Source: Setoptus koraiensis (lineage: Eukaryota; Arthropoda). From it: DNA of 64,000 nucleotides. The stretch is taken from positions 3,162,001 to 3,226,000 of the forward strand of contig CM106586.1 of NCBI GenBank assembly GCA_048013815.1. The letters are read 5' to 3'. The notes beneath the pieces are model-generated. The model was not told the DNA's origin, ran no database searches, and saw nothing but the letters and a program-made list of their open reading frames with translations. Numbering within the stretch: the stretch's first letter is position 1; the number at the start of each line of letters is the position of its first letter. Below, piece after piece: positions 53,954 to 64,000 of this stretch. Both the position numbers and the translations under genes were made by a program.

Positions 53954-54270
53954 TGATCTATGTAATTCTGATGACTAATAATAAAATACACGTAATATTC
54001 ACGTGTAGTATTCACGCTGTATTGAGAGACACTATTCTAACTAACAGACCATTGAATCTATGAACTAATCAAGGACAAATGTGAGAAATTCAACCTTGTT
54101 AGTATAACCGTTAATTAAGGCTTCCATATCTTGTAGAACATGTAATATGTTTGTAGTAGATAAGCGGACAAGCTACGATCGCGTTCATTGCTAACGGCTT
54201 TGATCAATAGCAGTGGAAATTCAATAACACAAAAGATTGTCCTCAAGACTATTTCCATATATATTAATTC
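53954..54270. other. Convergent spacer
   Basis: 3' flanks of IVD and of the dynein chain gene; polyadenylation signal for IVD only. Nothing else. Confidence 0.5.
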
Positions 54271-55915
54271 TCAATCGCCTGGACTATTCCGGTACGGCAG
54301 GGGATGCTTGTTGATATTATCTGGATTTTCGGGCGATTTGGCTGTACCAATCGTCTCTCCGGGTAAGAGCGGTGATCCAGGAGGCCTTGTTCTTCCACGC
54401 GACAATAGACTGTTGAAAAAGTTTTGTAAGACTCCTTCACCGGCAGGCGAATTTGCAGCCCCTTCGAGACCCTGGAAAATAAGAGGTAACAAGAATGTTA
54501 TAATTTTTAATCTGGTTCACGAAATTATCTGTCTCAATATATATCTGAGGTGTACTATACCTGAATGTTAGAAGCGTTCGAACCCATCGACCGCCTTGAC
54601 TCTATGCGTGGTTGAACAGGAGATGGAGTTGCATTATTCGAGCGCGCCATAGTTTCTCTCGGTGATGAGGTCTGTTTGCTCAAGAGACTCTGCATCCTTG
54701 AGAGAAAGACTTGATCATCCTCCGCAATCACTTCAGCGTCGCGTTGAGTTGGCTGTGTTTAAATTTGTCAGATATTAGCGTTAGATTATGATCATAGTTA
54801 CAGCAGCGATATTCATCTGATAGTCGAATGCTTCGTCTTACCTTAGTACTAACTCTCTCTAATATGTGATTATTGTACTCATCATCTGGGTTGGCATTAC
54901 GGATGTTCTCATATAAAATAGATATCTTTTTTTCATTATCCCAACCAGCTGGAACGAACACGGCATCTTTTTCAACAACCAACGCAGGCGTGTTGAAAGG
55001 TAAATTATAGATGCGATGTGCTAGAAATTTGTATAGAAGGTCACAGTTTTTGTTGACTTTGGCTGATACATAGAACAACGAGGCTCCAATTTTAAGGCAG
55101 AACTTTCGTATTGCTTGTTGAATGAAATCGAATGACTCTTCAGTGTAATCATAGTCTTTTTCCAGGTTTGACATAAAATCAGTTTTAGTGATTACTACTA
55201 TCAACTCTATACCGAGGTTCCTGGACAATGTTGTCTCAGGTAAATCATTGATAGGTATCAAATCTGCGTCAGTTTGAATCAGATTTGTATTCCTGTCATC
55301 ATTTACATCTTGGTTTTCCTCACTAGAATTATAGCCATCTTGACCGTCAGACTTTGGATCAAATTTTGAGCTAGCAACTAGTCTACTTTCAACTTCATCA
55401 CCAGGTGAAACATAGTTGATGAATTTCCTTAGCATATTATGTTTGTAATGTTGCAAGCGAGAATTTTTTATATTGAGGCTCTCTATGTGCTTCTCTAATA
55501 CTGTGGTCCATTCTTCGAGTGAGTTCATAATATTCCAAGGTTGACTCATGGTAGCCACCAACAGACAGCAACTATTTTCAAAATTAGATTCGGTAAGGGC
55601 GAAATTTAGTAGATTTTCGTGCTTTCTCTCGCCATCAAGAATCCAAACTCCTAACTTAGTTGACTCGTCCCTGTATTCATCACGTATCTCTAAATAATTA
55701 TATTCAAGTCCTGATCCTTTTTTGGGCGCGTCAACGCCGGCCATTTTAGCAATAAGCGATGTTTTGCCCGATTCATTATCGCCTAGAACCAAAAGATTCT
55801 TATTCGAGGGTAATTTTTTGGTTCCTGTCTTTTGGACTTGCTTCAGAATAGACGACCATATTTTTGAGTCCTCATTAGAATCATCTTTGCTTGTCATTTC
55901 GGTAAATGTCTTCAT
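54271..55915 (-). CDS. DYNC1LI: Cytoplasmic dynein 1 light intermediate chain
   Basis: Links the dynein heavy chain to cargo adaptors such as BICD, Hook and RILP-type proteins. Exons 55915-54842, 54752-54561 and 54471-54271 join in frame to 488 aa (human chains 492-523). The N-terminal Ras-like domain has a P-loop GDNESGKTS (about residue 45-53), then GSGLEYNYLEIRDE, WILDGE and AVFVPAGWDNEKK. The C-terminal adaptor-binding segment includes AEDDQVFLSRMQSLLSKQ (helix 1) and EGVLQNFFNSLLSRG (helix 2), both close to the vertebrate effector helices. The ATG at 55915 is preferred over an upstream TTG; CCACGGTCTTTAG just before it could be a 5' UTR acceptor. Confidence 0.94.
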
Positions 55916-57731
55916 AACTAAAGACCGTGGGTTTTGTCCCAAAAAACATATATCTGACCTCAAGTTGAGCGAGCGATTGTTAATAGAAGTGCTCCGAATA
56001 TTAGAGGAATTATATCATACGTTGGGCTAAATACTGGAATCTTTTTCTGAATTATCCGAGTGGCCGCCAGGTATCCAGATGTTTTTCGTCTAACGAATGA
56101 TTTAGGACGAGAGAACGACAACGAAGAAAAAATAACAAACGAATAATCCTGCAGATTGTGTGTATGAAAAATAAACTGCCCATAAACGAAGCTGCCTGCT
56201 GATGAATGCAGAGTCCGCATTGCAGAGTGATCCGGGGAGCTCCCTCCTCCCGACCGGGAGTCCCGGTCGGGAGAGGGAATAAGTTCGGGCAGCAAAAGTT
56301 TCTTGCTCCCAACGTTGAACGTTCCATGAGCTACAGAGAGTGAAGCTACGATTGGGACAGGTCACGGGATTTAAACTGCTTCCGCGACTAGGGGCGTGCC
56401 TCTCAAGTTTGCATGCGCCTGATTGTGAGGCGTGACCCAGTAAGGGGCCACACTCAAGTCTCGCACCGCATTATGGTCTGACTTGAGGTAATCTGACCCT
56501 CATGCATTATTTCAGTGGATGTTCAAGAGATCCTACTAATGACTTGAGTGTGTCCGGGCTCTTTCGTCTGCATCCTCTTTGTCACCAGTGTTTAGATGTA
56601 CTTTTAACGCTGTAACTTGCATGTCACGGTCAGGTTTTTGAGATCGCCGGACCCCGGAGAAGAAATTGATAGTCAGTAATTTCATTGCTACCCTTAACTC
56701 TCAACTTGAGAGTCTCAAGGCCTTGAGTTCAACCACGGTGGCCGGTTGGAATGTGCAGCGACCATTTCATGAGTTGCACAAGATGGGCCGTTTTCTCCCA
56801 AATTGAGTACGTTTATGGCGAGAAGAGTGGACCTGGCAAACCTTGTGAGAACAACATTAGCTTTCTGACTATATGATCACCACTGATAAATATTGGATGA
56901 GGTGATAATTTATCGACGATAAGAAACAACCAAGAAAGGTGAGAACAAGCGGCAACAAGAAAATTCTAGTGTTACACTGTGAACCGCGCCGCCTATCTTT
57001 CCTTTCCCCTCTCGTCCTCGGCTCCACAGTGCACTTTCGCTGAACAGTGGCGACGCGCCGCCGCCCTGTGTAGGGAGATCGGCGCGGAGGGGGAAGACAT
57101 TTTACATGTGTTGAACGATAACAAAACGTGCTTAAAATTCAAGCGAGGTCGAGGAATGGCGCAAGATGAGACAATATTGAACGGAACTGTGAAGAAGGAT
57201 ATATACTAGCTAGCATAGTTAATAGAAGTGCTATATCTATATAGTCATTTATTCTATACATACATAGTTCAGGCTGTAATGTAACGACAATAGTTAAGAG
57301 ACGGGATAATCAACGAACACCACAGCTCCCAATAATAGTTTTGTGTATTTAATTCTAGCTCGAAGATCATGTTAATTGGACAGCATGTGATGACTTCCGC
57401 GTGATCGTCACACCGTATAACTACGATATTACCATTACTTGTACTATCTATCTACCTACTTAAGCCTAGATATTGTTAAATTATTCACTACTTAAAATCA
57501 ACAATAATTATATATATTATTATCATCGACACTATTACCCAGGATCAGAATGATCTCAAAATGATCTCAACCAATCAAGGCCTGCAATAGACAACATTGT
57601 ATCTCGAACCTAGGAGAGTTAAACAAATTATCTACCAGCTCATTGTGCTCACACACACATTCATTATCAGAATCTCTACAGCCTATCTTCCACAATTAGT
57701 GTAGACTGAAAAAAACAATAGTAATCACAGC
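55916..57731. other. Intergenic, GC-richer, with hairpin
   Basis: About 1.8 kb. It contains a perfect hairpin at 56248-56272 and a moderately GC-rich stretch (about 56220-56800) with a weak tRNA B-box-like run near 56716-56735. A 76-codon frame at 56979-57209 shows no domain. It also holds the promoter of the ZIP transporter gene. Nothing else assigned. Confidence 0.45.
56248..56272. repeat. Perfect GC-rich hairpin
   Basis: TCCCGACCGGGA, one base, then TCCCGGTCGGGA: 12-bp complementary arms around one base. Each arm is itself close to palindromic. Isolated in non-coding DNA upstream of the dynein chain gene. Confidence 0.7.
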
Positions 57732-59263
57732 ATGACATCAACAACAACTGTGTCCAGCAGCATGGCTCAATCAACCAATTATACCGGAAATATTACAGCC
57801 ACCTCAGTGACCCCGCACGCGCTTGACACCGGCTTAATGGCCACTCAAGCAACACTTACTACTTGGTCTATGGCGTGTGGATCGGTTCTCATAATTAGCT
57901 TGTGTGGTCTTGTGCCAATTGTTTGTATGCCAAGATTACAAAAAAGCCAATATCAAGTGAACATACTTCAATTTCTTATTGGACTTGCAATAGGCACCCT
58001 TACAGCTGACGCGCTTCTACACTTACTCCCTCATGTTCGTATCACCGTTTAACAATCATTCATCCACTGCGATCATTCATCTAAGATTCTTCATATAACT
58101 AACGTACTAACACTGCCTTCTTTCTCTACATTCTTTCTACCATTAGTCCTCTCATGGTTTATCAGATGACCACCATCATTCAGAAGGGAATCAAATGGAT
58201 AAGCATCACGAACACGATCATCATGATAATGATGGTTTTTTGGTGGGATTCATGGCACTAGTTGGTATTATCGGATTTTTGGCTCTAGAAAGAATATTGA
58301 TCATTGTCACGGACTTATTCACTAATATAAGACGTACTTCAAAAATCGACAACTGTAGTAGGTCAAATAAAATAATGAACAGAGCAGAATGTCGTAGTCA
58401 TGTTTCACATAGTCACGACGAGGAGGACGAACATCAATGCCACGAGAAAGAGAGGTTGCAGTCTCAGGATCACCCGAAAGAGGAAGAATCTGACCTTAAG
58501 CTACAATGTATAGAGACATCACAAACAAATCCTAAAGGCCTAACAAATCTGACCACTGTCGAGCAATGCCACAGGGAGACTATAGTTTACCAAGACCCAG
58601 AAAAGGGAATGATGGTTCAATTGACTGATCATCATCACCACCATCACCATCAGCATCCACATAACGCTAATGACAAATCATCTTTCATCTACATGATCAT
58701 AACTGGTGACGGCCTCCACAACTTCTTCGACGGACTCGCCATTGGTGTTGCTTTTGTCGGAAGTGCTGCTGGGGGTCTCAGCACATCAATTGCCATTCTC
58801 TGCCATGAACTGCCTCACGAGATCGGAGATTTTGCTGTATTAATCAAGTCTGGAATGTCGATCAAACGCGCTGTGTTGTATAATACATTGTCATCATTGT
58901 TATGTCTTGCTGGTGCCTCAATCGGAATCCTTTTAGGAAAAATAGATGTCGGTTGGATCAGTGCATTGATCGCTGGCATGTTTCTCTATATTGGTAAGTT
59001 GATCCAAAATCACTCACTCTTGAAAGAACAAAATTGCTTGACTATCCTGACTAAACAAGACATTTATTATTTTTTTCTTTAACATAGCGCTTGTCGATAT
59101 GGTTCCACAACTAGACTGTTGTCCATCTCAACCTGGCTCAACCAGAGCTAAGAAACTAACAATTCAGTTAGTTGGTATTGCGACAGGAGTGGCAATCATG
59201 GGATTCATTTCTATCTTTGAAAGTAAATTTCACTCACTTTTTACTGGAATAAACGAGAATTAA
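57732..59263 (+). CDS. ZIP zinc transporter, LIV-1 type (SLC39A)
   Basis: Moves zinc, and possibly other divalent metals, into the cytosol. Exons 57732-58034, 58147-58993 and 59088-59263 give 441 aa. The first donor is non-standard (CAT|GTTCGT), chosen because it keeps the frame and rebuilds the family motif ALLHLLPH followed by SSHG. Eight membrane spans are plausible. TM4 has GDGLHNFFDGLAIG and TM5 has HELPHEIGDFAVLI, the HEXPHEXGD signature of the LIV-1 subfamily (ZIP5/6/10/12/14 type). Histidine-rich stretches lie after TM2 (DKHHEHDHHDND) and in the TM3-4 loop (DHHHHHHHQHPH), likely metal-sensing. Exon 3 begins ALVDMVPQ, as usual for the family. The extracellular N-terminal domain is short (about 45 residues) with potential N-glycosylation (NYT, NIT). 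Confidence 0.92.
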
Positions 59264-60289
59264 CACTTTGACGATACAAAATTAAAGATAACCAAAATTA
59301 TGAGTTGATAGCAATTGTTGTGATACTGTTTGCTGCTTCTTGTGAACGAGTGATAAGTTACTCTTTATGGAATTCATACGTACCCTCTCATCGTCACTCT
59401 TTTTCGCTGAGCCATTTGAGCTATCCTGTTGTCTCTCGGTTCCAAGTAGCAACTCTGATATGAAATGTCACATTAACACAAATCGTATGATTCGAATGAT
59501 ACATTCCCATAACCTTCCGCAACACCGTAAATGAAATCGCAAATTACTTTACCAGTATTCTGACGCCCATTCGTAACAACGAAAAATAGACAAACAAAAA
59601 AGAACCGGTCAATTAACTTGATTGGAGCTCTAATGCATAATCATATTTTTCGCAAATCTGAGAGCTCGACAAATCAGTTCTTTATTGGATTAGTATTCAT
59701 AAGTGTGAAAACTAATGCCCTGTTCTAAATAAAAGTTTACTAACGTTTGGTTTTCATTGAATTTGTCGAAAATTTAATTCGAGGTGAATACCTTGGTGCA
59801 GAATGTTACAGTAACTGTAAAACAGGCCCGCATTCCCTTCTCAGGATAGTGACATTCGAATGATGTCTGCTGAACCTTGACAATCTGTCAGGGCATAAAT
59901 TAGCTTGATATTTCCAGCCGTGCTCTAATAACTGGCGATTCAAGTACAAGTTCTCTAGCATGGAATTTATTTTACATACGAGGCCATTCATTGATTATTC
60001 AATAATCGATATCCTGGAGTGATGATTTGATTCTAATGAATCGACAATTTTCTTTACCTGTGGTGAGCCCACCTTTTAAATAGATTAGACAGGGCCTCAG
60101 ATCCAGTTATCACTTGCGAATAAAATTTGACTGTCATTCTACTGCTATGTTGTGCTGAGTCACTGTTTCACATCGAATGTTCTTTAAATGCTGAAAGTAT
60201 ATAAACTGTAGCTTATATTAACACTATCAACGATCAACTACAATCATAAATATCCAATCAGTTCACTACAATAATTACAACTAACAAAA
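59264..60289. other. Intergenic
   Basis: A+T-rich spacer. The only feature seen is the TATA box at 60198-60205 belonging to the next gene. Confidence 0.5.
60198..60205 (+). promoter_or_regulatory. TATA box
   Basis: TATATAAA, 85-92 bp upstream of the ATG at 60290, a spacing that suits a short 5' leader. Confidence 0.6.
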
Positions 60290-61037
60290 ATGTCTACTCA
60301 AGCAAGTTTCGCAGTGGCTTTAATTATAAGCGTTGGTTTATCGATATGCGCCTCATCAAGCGTCCCGCAACAAAAGGTATTCACCTACCTTGATGAGATG
60401 CCTATCAAGGCAGAGAGTAAACTCGAGACGACCACAGAAAAAGATGAGGTTCCGGTCGATAGTGGTAAGATAAGTGAGGAAGAGCAAAAGTGTTGGGACA
60501 CAATTGATACATTGTCAAGTAAGTGAAAAAAAAGTTTCCTGTTTAGTTTGTCAATTCAATCGATCTCAATTATAACATATTTCTTACTTTATACAACAAA
60601 CAAACAAACAAACAAACAACAATTACCAACTGGTAGAAATGATATTCCAGAGACAAAAAGCTATTTTGGACGATTTAGAACAAGACTTAAACAAGTTGAA
60701 TGTAACCAGTGACTTCAAGTCGATGGTCAAGTCTACTACAGATCTATTGCGATCTAGCATGGATTTCGCTCTTGATGCTTTAGAGAAAGGAAGAGCTGAT
60801 GATTATTTCGATGCTCTGTTTGATACATCGGAATCGATTATTACATTGTCAACAATGTTGAAGAATCCAGAATTGGACGATGATGCTTTCTTTGTCCTAG
60901 TTAAGGCTATATCCCGCCTTGGACGAAACAACTCATCACTTGTACAAGAATTGACATCGGCATGCGCGAGTAGATTGCTTACAAGACCCAAAGAATTCAA
61001 ATTGAGACCCACTATTGATATACCGACGAGACCTTAG
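60290..61037 (+). CDS. Small secreted protein, family unknown
   Basis: Exons 60290-60518 and 60637-61037 join in frame (GTAAGT donor, TGGTAG acceptor) to 209 aa. Signal peptide about residues 1-22 (FAVALIISVGLSICASS). The mature protein is acidic and largely helical, with one cysteine before the intron (EEQKCWDTIDTL) and one near the end (TSACASRLL), which may pair; one N-glycosylation site (NVT) and one NNSS. It has the size and plan of many arthropod secreted or salivary proteins, but I do not recognise a family. A (CAAA)n run lies in the intron (about 60597-60619). TATA box at 60198 and AATAAA at 61185-61190 support an independent gene. Confidence 0.75.
60595..60621. repeat. (CAAA)n microsatellite in an intron
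   Basis: Six tandem CAAA units just upstream of the splice acceptor of the secreted protein gene. Confidence 0.75.
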
Positions 61038-61319
61038 GAAGGAAGATTAAGTGTTCCACAAAAAATTGACCATTCACAAGACTCTTGACCGTCTGCAATT
61101 AACGATATCTGAAGAGTTAACCCTACTGTTGAACATAATGTTCTCATTCTATTACAACCTTTCTTCGATTAACATCTAGATCAAAATAAATAAGACATAA
61201 CGAGACGAGAATGTTAACTTTCCTGCTTTCGGAATATTATATATATGCGTAACAAACAATCACATATGGCCTATTTTGTCAAAGTACCAAGCTTAGTACA
61301 CAGCTTTAGGTCTTAAAAG

Positions 61320-63113
61320 TTAACAATCGTATGGCATAATTTTTAGTTCTATTTCACTCAATTCATTGCATGTTGCAGGTTCTTTCTTAATAACTTCTTG
61401 ATGAGGGAATTTCGACCCAGATGCAGTTAATTCTTCTACTCTCTGTCTCAAATGTGAATTTTCTCTCTGCAGCTCTTCGACTACTTTTTTGAGTCTCTCA
61501 AACTTTTGAGATACGTCATCCCTTTTAGCATCGTCGTCCGGATGGATTGTTTGAGCTGGGTTCAGAAAATGATCCAACTTTGTTGAATCTATCTTCATGC
61601 ACTGATTTCCTGAATCGGCCAAGTCCAAACAGTTTTCTAAAGAATGTTCACTCCCTATTTTAGACCCATAGAAAATCGAAGTTTCTGAATTTGCCAGTTG
61701 GCCATCTTGCTGATACGCCTCCATATCAGCAGGGCTATTGATACAATCTTCCGAATAATTGAAACTATGATATGCACTCAGAATAGGATGGTCATCATCC
61801 TCATCAAAGTCTAAATCGTTGACTTCGTCACCAATCAAGTCAAGTGGATTGAAGTCATCACTTACATTGAAATTGCTACTATCAATGTCATCGCTATTTG
61901 TTCCACTTGGTGGTGTGTGAAGATGTTGATTTATACTCAAGTCAGGGGCTGAAGTTGTAAAGGCGGATTTAAGCCATTCTGCTGTTTGCTTGTCAACAAG
62001 TGGGTTGGATATATCACCTATGTTTACTTTGCCTGGATTGCTAGTTGAAATGTTTGTGATCAATACACGGCGCCTATTACCGTCAAACCTTAGGCCATTA
62101 CCTATACTGAGAATATCGGAATTCGATTCTATGAGGGGCCTTATCATTTGAGAGTAAAAATTAGCCGAATTTGCATCGCTTGAGTTGGCAACGTGGGGCT
62201 TTGTGGGAGGATTATTGTTGATGGACTTTTTAGTGTTTGCATAACTAATGTTTCCTTTAGTCCCTCTATTTTTTCTACGCTGCTGTGCGCCGATAGACTC
62301 TATATAAGGGCGAGATTCTGATGAGTTCATCTGATTCAATCTTGCCGCTCTCTCTCTACCAAGATCATTTATATCAACATTGGACATGAAACGCTATTAG
62401 AAGCGGAAGTTATATAAAGACATCCAAAGAAAGAGAGAAAAAAAATGTTAGTGTCGATGATTAGCTGATAGTGTGATCTTTCCGAGAGAATTATATAAAA
62501 TGTAATGTTATCTCACCCTGAGCAAGTCCAGAATGTCATAATATTGTAGTTCCTCCGCTATTTCAACGGGTGTAATGAAGAACTTGCTCATAGCCTGAAC
62601 GTCCGCACCGTTATTCAATAATCTATCAACAATAGTCATGTGTCCTCTCTCAACTGCCCAATGAAGAGGAGTCATCTTGAGCATATCTCTCGCGTTGGCA
62701 TCCGCTCCATGGGATAACAGTAATTCAACCATTGCAAGATGACCCTCTTGAGCTGCAACATGTAGTGCTGTTCTGTCAAGTTTGGTTCTGGCATCCTTAC
62801 TAACCCCTGCCCTTAGTAAGATCTCAGCAGAGTCTGTGTGGCCATTTTGAGCAGCGAAGTGCAACGGAGAAGTACCCAGATAGTCGGTAGTGAAAGGTGC
62901 CCCAGATTGAGTTAGACTTCGAACATGCTCTGTAAGACCGTTACGGCTAGCGTCCAGAAGCTTCTTCCCTAAATCGACTAAATTGGCTGTCATGGAGCCA
63001 TTCGACGATGATTGTGCTGATGAGGAACTGCTGGACTTGTGTGATTTTGGTGGTGCTAATGTGGGCGTAGATGGTGTTGCTTCGAGAGTAATGGAATCAA
63101 ATAGATGCATCAT
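61320..63113 (-). CDS. GABPB: GA-binding protein subunit beta (GABPB)
   Basis: Partner of the ETS factor GABPA; activates nuclear genes for mitochondria and other housekeeping genes. Exons 63113-62517 and 62393-61320 join in frame to 556 aa. Ankyrin repeats (about residues 45-195) are very close to GABPB1: [77 protein letters not shown]. Exon 2 holds a Ser/Asn/Asp-rich activation region and ends with a leucine-zipper-like helix ([20 protein letters not shown]) for dimerisation. At 63113 the ATG is preceded directly by CTCTCACAG, a likely acceptor of a 5' UTR intron, so an upstream exon may exist; the Ser-rich leader of about 40 residues is extra compared with vertebrates. Confidence 0.92.
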
Positions 63114-64000
63114 CTGTGAGAGAGTATCGATATTGTATTCAATGCTATGGATTGTTTTGTCTATTCTTTATGGCAAATATAGACTATTATTATTGCTATG
63201 ATAAGATAATAGTCTGGTCGCAATCCGATTTTCTCCTGTAAATACAAATTGTACTAATTATAATAGTAAGATGTATAAATTTAACTATTCAATTTATAAT
63301 AGTTAGCAAATGTAACATGATCGGTAGAGCACACGGTCTTTATGAATATATCTAGATAATCTCATAATAATAGTTATAATAATAAACTAGTAATAATAAT
63401 GATTTTTATTTTTGTAGGTATCGACCACATGGCGACATTACATGCCATGCATCATTGATGATTTTCATGTGAAGTACGTGTCATCAATCGTGGAGTTAGA
63501 GCAACAGATTGGGCTTGTGAGAGCGATAGACACAGACAGAGTGAGCGAGCGAATGATGGTTGCAGTGAGAGTGAGCGAGCAGCAAGATGCACACACACAC
63601 ACACAATACTCAACGTGCCAACGCGAAACAAGAAAGAAATATTGATATCTCTGACAATCTACTGTGTGAGTCTAGCAATATTTACTATTACGAAGTCGAC
63701 CCTCAAATGTGTGTGGTTTAATTTTGATATTTATACCTGCAAAATAGGTGCAAGGTATTGTAACAAGACCAACATCCAGATGTGTTCTGTGTGCAATATG
63801 CCGTATGTTTGTCAGTGTGTTTGTTTGTCTATGTGCGAGTGTGTGTGCGTGTGCATTATCCAAAATGCTGTTTCTCTCTATGACGGCTTCAACTGTATCT
63901 GTTTGCTGCATTACATGATGATCACTTTGAAAGCTCCTGAAAGGTTCATGCTGAAACAAGGTGAGCTCGGTTTTTGTCCCTTTCATTGGGGGCTCATCTG
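63114..64000. other. Window end, no gene assigned
   Basis: Contains the 5' region of GABPB, a (CA)n tract near 63591-63604 and GT-rich DNA near 63800-63860. A TTTTTGTAG near 63410-63418 resembles a splice acceptor on the plus strand, but the frame that follows (63442-63645) shows no domain. Confidence 0.4.

Noticed and set aside
56700-56740. tRNA-like or SINE-like B box (CTTGAGTTCAACC)
   Set aside because: No matching A box or foldable cloverleaf was found around it, and no poly-A or target duplication.
56979-57209. 76-codon plus-strand frame
   Set aside because: Its start is not an ATG (GTG read as Met), and there is no domain, no splice partner and no supporting signal.
63442-63645. 67-codon plus-strand frame near the window end
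   Set aside because: Made mainly of GAGCGAGC/ACACAC low-complexity DNA; an acceptor-like site precedes it but no domain is seen.

Overview
This window is nuclear DNA from an arthropod, most likely an acariform mite. It is A+T-rich, and the split genes have short GT-AG introns of about 60-180 bp. The two tropomyosins carry the segment [14 protein letters not shown], which I know from mite tropomyosins; crustacean and insect versions differ there. The species itself is inferred, not shown.

Layout. 1-8.8 kb: the C-terminal part of Midasin, a ribosome-assembly AAA ATPase, as one very long exon. 9.6-10.8 kb: a GRXCR1-like glutaredoxin/zinc-motif protein. 11-28 kb: an accessory region built by segmental duplication. 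It holds two paralogous one-pass membrane proteins with seven shared cysteines that I cannot assign to a family, a fatty acyl-CoA reductase plus a decayed copy of its 3' part, one intact and two broken copies of a small secreted protein, and a truncated pogo/Tigger transposase with a repeat cluster beside it. 28-34.3 kb: a small membrane protein and two tandem membrane-anchored serine protease homologues that lack the catalytic serine. 34.3-37.2 kb: no gene seen.

37.2-64 kb is dense with conserved housekeeping genes: a two-domain HDAC6-like deacetylase without the ubiquitin-binding finger, NDUFAF1 (complex I assembly), tRNA-Thr(AGT), two tropomyosin genes in divergent inverted arrangement, an ANKRA2/RFXANK-like ankyrin protein, a tandem-BRCT protein, a PHF10/SAYP-like fragment, a MAEL-domain protein, isovaleryl-CoA dehydrogenase, cytoplasmic dynein light intermediate chain, a LIV-1-type ZIP zinc transporter, a small secreted protein and GABPB.

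The most interesting signals are: (1) the inverted tropomyosin pair, whose exons and first intron are almost identical while the second intron is unrelated, with abrupt identity edges typical of gene conversion; (2) the duplicated accessory block with its lineage-specific seven-cysteine membrane protein family; (3) the paired membrane-tethered pseudoproteases; (4) the MAEL-domain gene, whose last exon supplies the C-H-C half of the EHHCHC motif and overlaps the convergent PHF10-like coding sequence. No LTR, retroviral or Polinton-like element was recognised.
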